A stretch of DNA of 12,187 nucleotides from positions 1-12,187 of the forward strand of contig JAZNSV010000177.1 of the NCBI GenBank assembly GCA_045591485.1, given 5' to 3'. Made by a program: the position numbers and the translations under genes. Positions 12,152 through 12,187 of the stretch are shown here, piece after piece. Each line of letters begins with the position of its first letter. Positions within the stretch are counted from its first letter, which is position 1. This stretch comes from Colimorpha sp045591485. GTDB lineage: Bacteria > Bacteroidota > Bacteroidia > Bacteroidales > P3. Below the pieces are notes generated by a model. That model worked only from the letters and a program-made list of their open reading frames with translations. It was not told the origin of the DNA and made no database searches.

Positions 12152-12187
12152 GAGGTTAGAGGTTTAAGGTTTAAAGTTTAAGGTTTA
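12152..12187 (+). repeat. Heptamer tandem array running off the right edge
   Basis: GAGGTTA, GAGGTTT, AAGGTTT, AAAGTTT and AAGGTTT are five units in strict 7-bp register, beginning 3 nt after the barrel-protein stop and continuing to the last base. The array probably extends beyond the window. Confidence 0.8.

Overview
The window looks like a chromosomal segment of a member of the order Bacteroidales (Bacteroidota). Three start-proximal regions carry the Bacteroidetes-type -7 element TAnnTTTG, leaders are A-rich without strong Shine-Dalgarno sites, and coding DNA is GC-rich but uses the Ile codon ATA freely (except in gap). The gene content (MtgA, XerD, FabG, FklB-like, ESS symporter, POTRA-less Omp85-type barrel) fits. 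I cannot place it to family with confidence; Prevotellaceae- or Muribaculaceae-like is a guess.

Layout. 1-1146: gene-poor, repeat-rich DNA with two weak, mutually antisense ORFs at the left edge, two exact 43-bp copies of a palindromic REP-like element, a third degenerate copy, and five 18-bp tandem units. 1147-2906 (minus): mtgA-xerD, joined by a 4-nt stop/start overlap. 2907-3027: divergent promoter region. 3028-4035: gap. 4045-4150: a long imperfect inverted repeat. 4167-4913: fabG. 5110-6009: a BtuF-like substrate-binding lipoprotein with no permease beside it. 6239-7950: fklB and a membrane-anchored calcineurin-like phosphoesterase, joined by another 4-nt overlap. 7917-9314 (minus): a PlsC-like acyltransferase with a multi-span C-terminus, convergent with and overlapping the phosphoesterase by 34 bp. 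9413-12149: an ESS-family (sodium/glutamate type) symporter overlapping a barrel-only Omp85-superfamily outer-membrane protein by 11 nt.

Most genes are envelope or housekeeping functions: glycan polymerisation (mtgA), chromosome dimer resolution (xerD), glycolysis (gap), fatty-acid elongation (fabG), phospholipid acylation, protein folding and envelope transport. I see no defence locus, prophage, CRISPR array, rRNA or tRNA, and no clearly new multi-gene system.

The real oddity is in the spaces. Every co-directional gap from gap to the right edge that is longer than a few bases is filled with short tandem repeats of 7, 8, 8-9 or about 10 bp, a different unit each time. Some enter genes: the fabG stop codon is in an octamer array, the last residues of the BtuF-like protein are heptamer-encoded, and a heptamer run sits in frame in the linker of the phosphoesterase.
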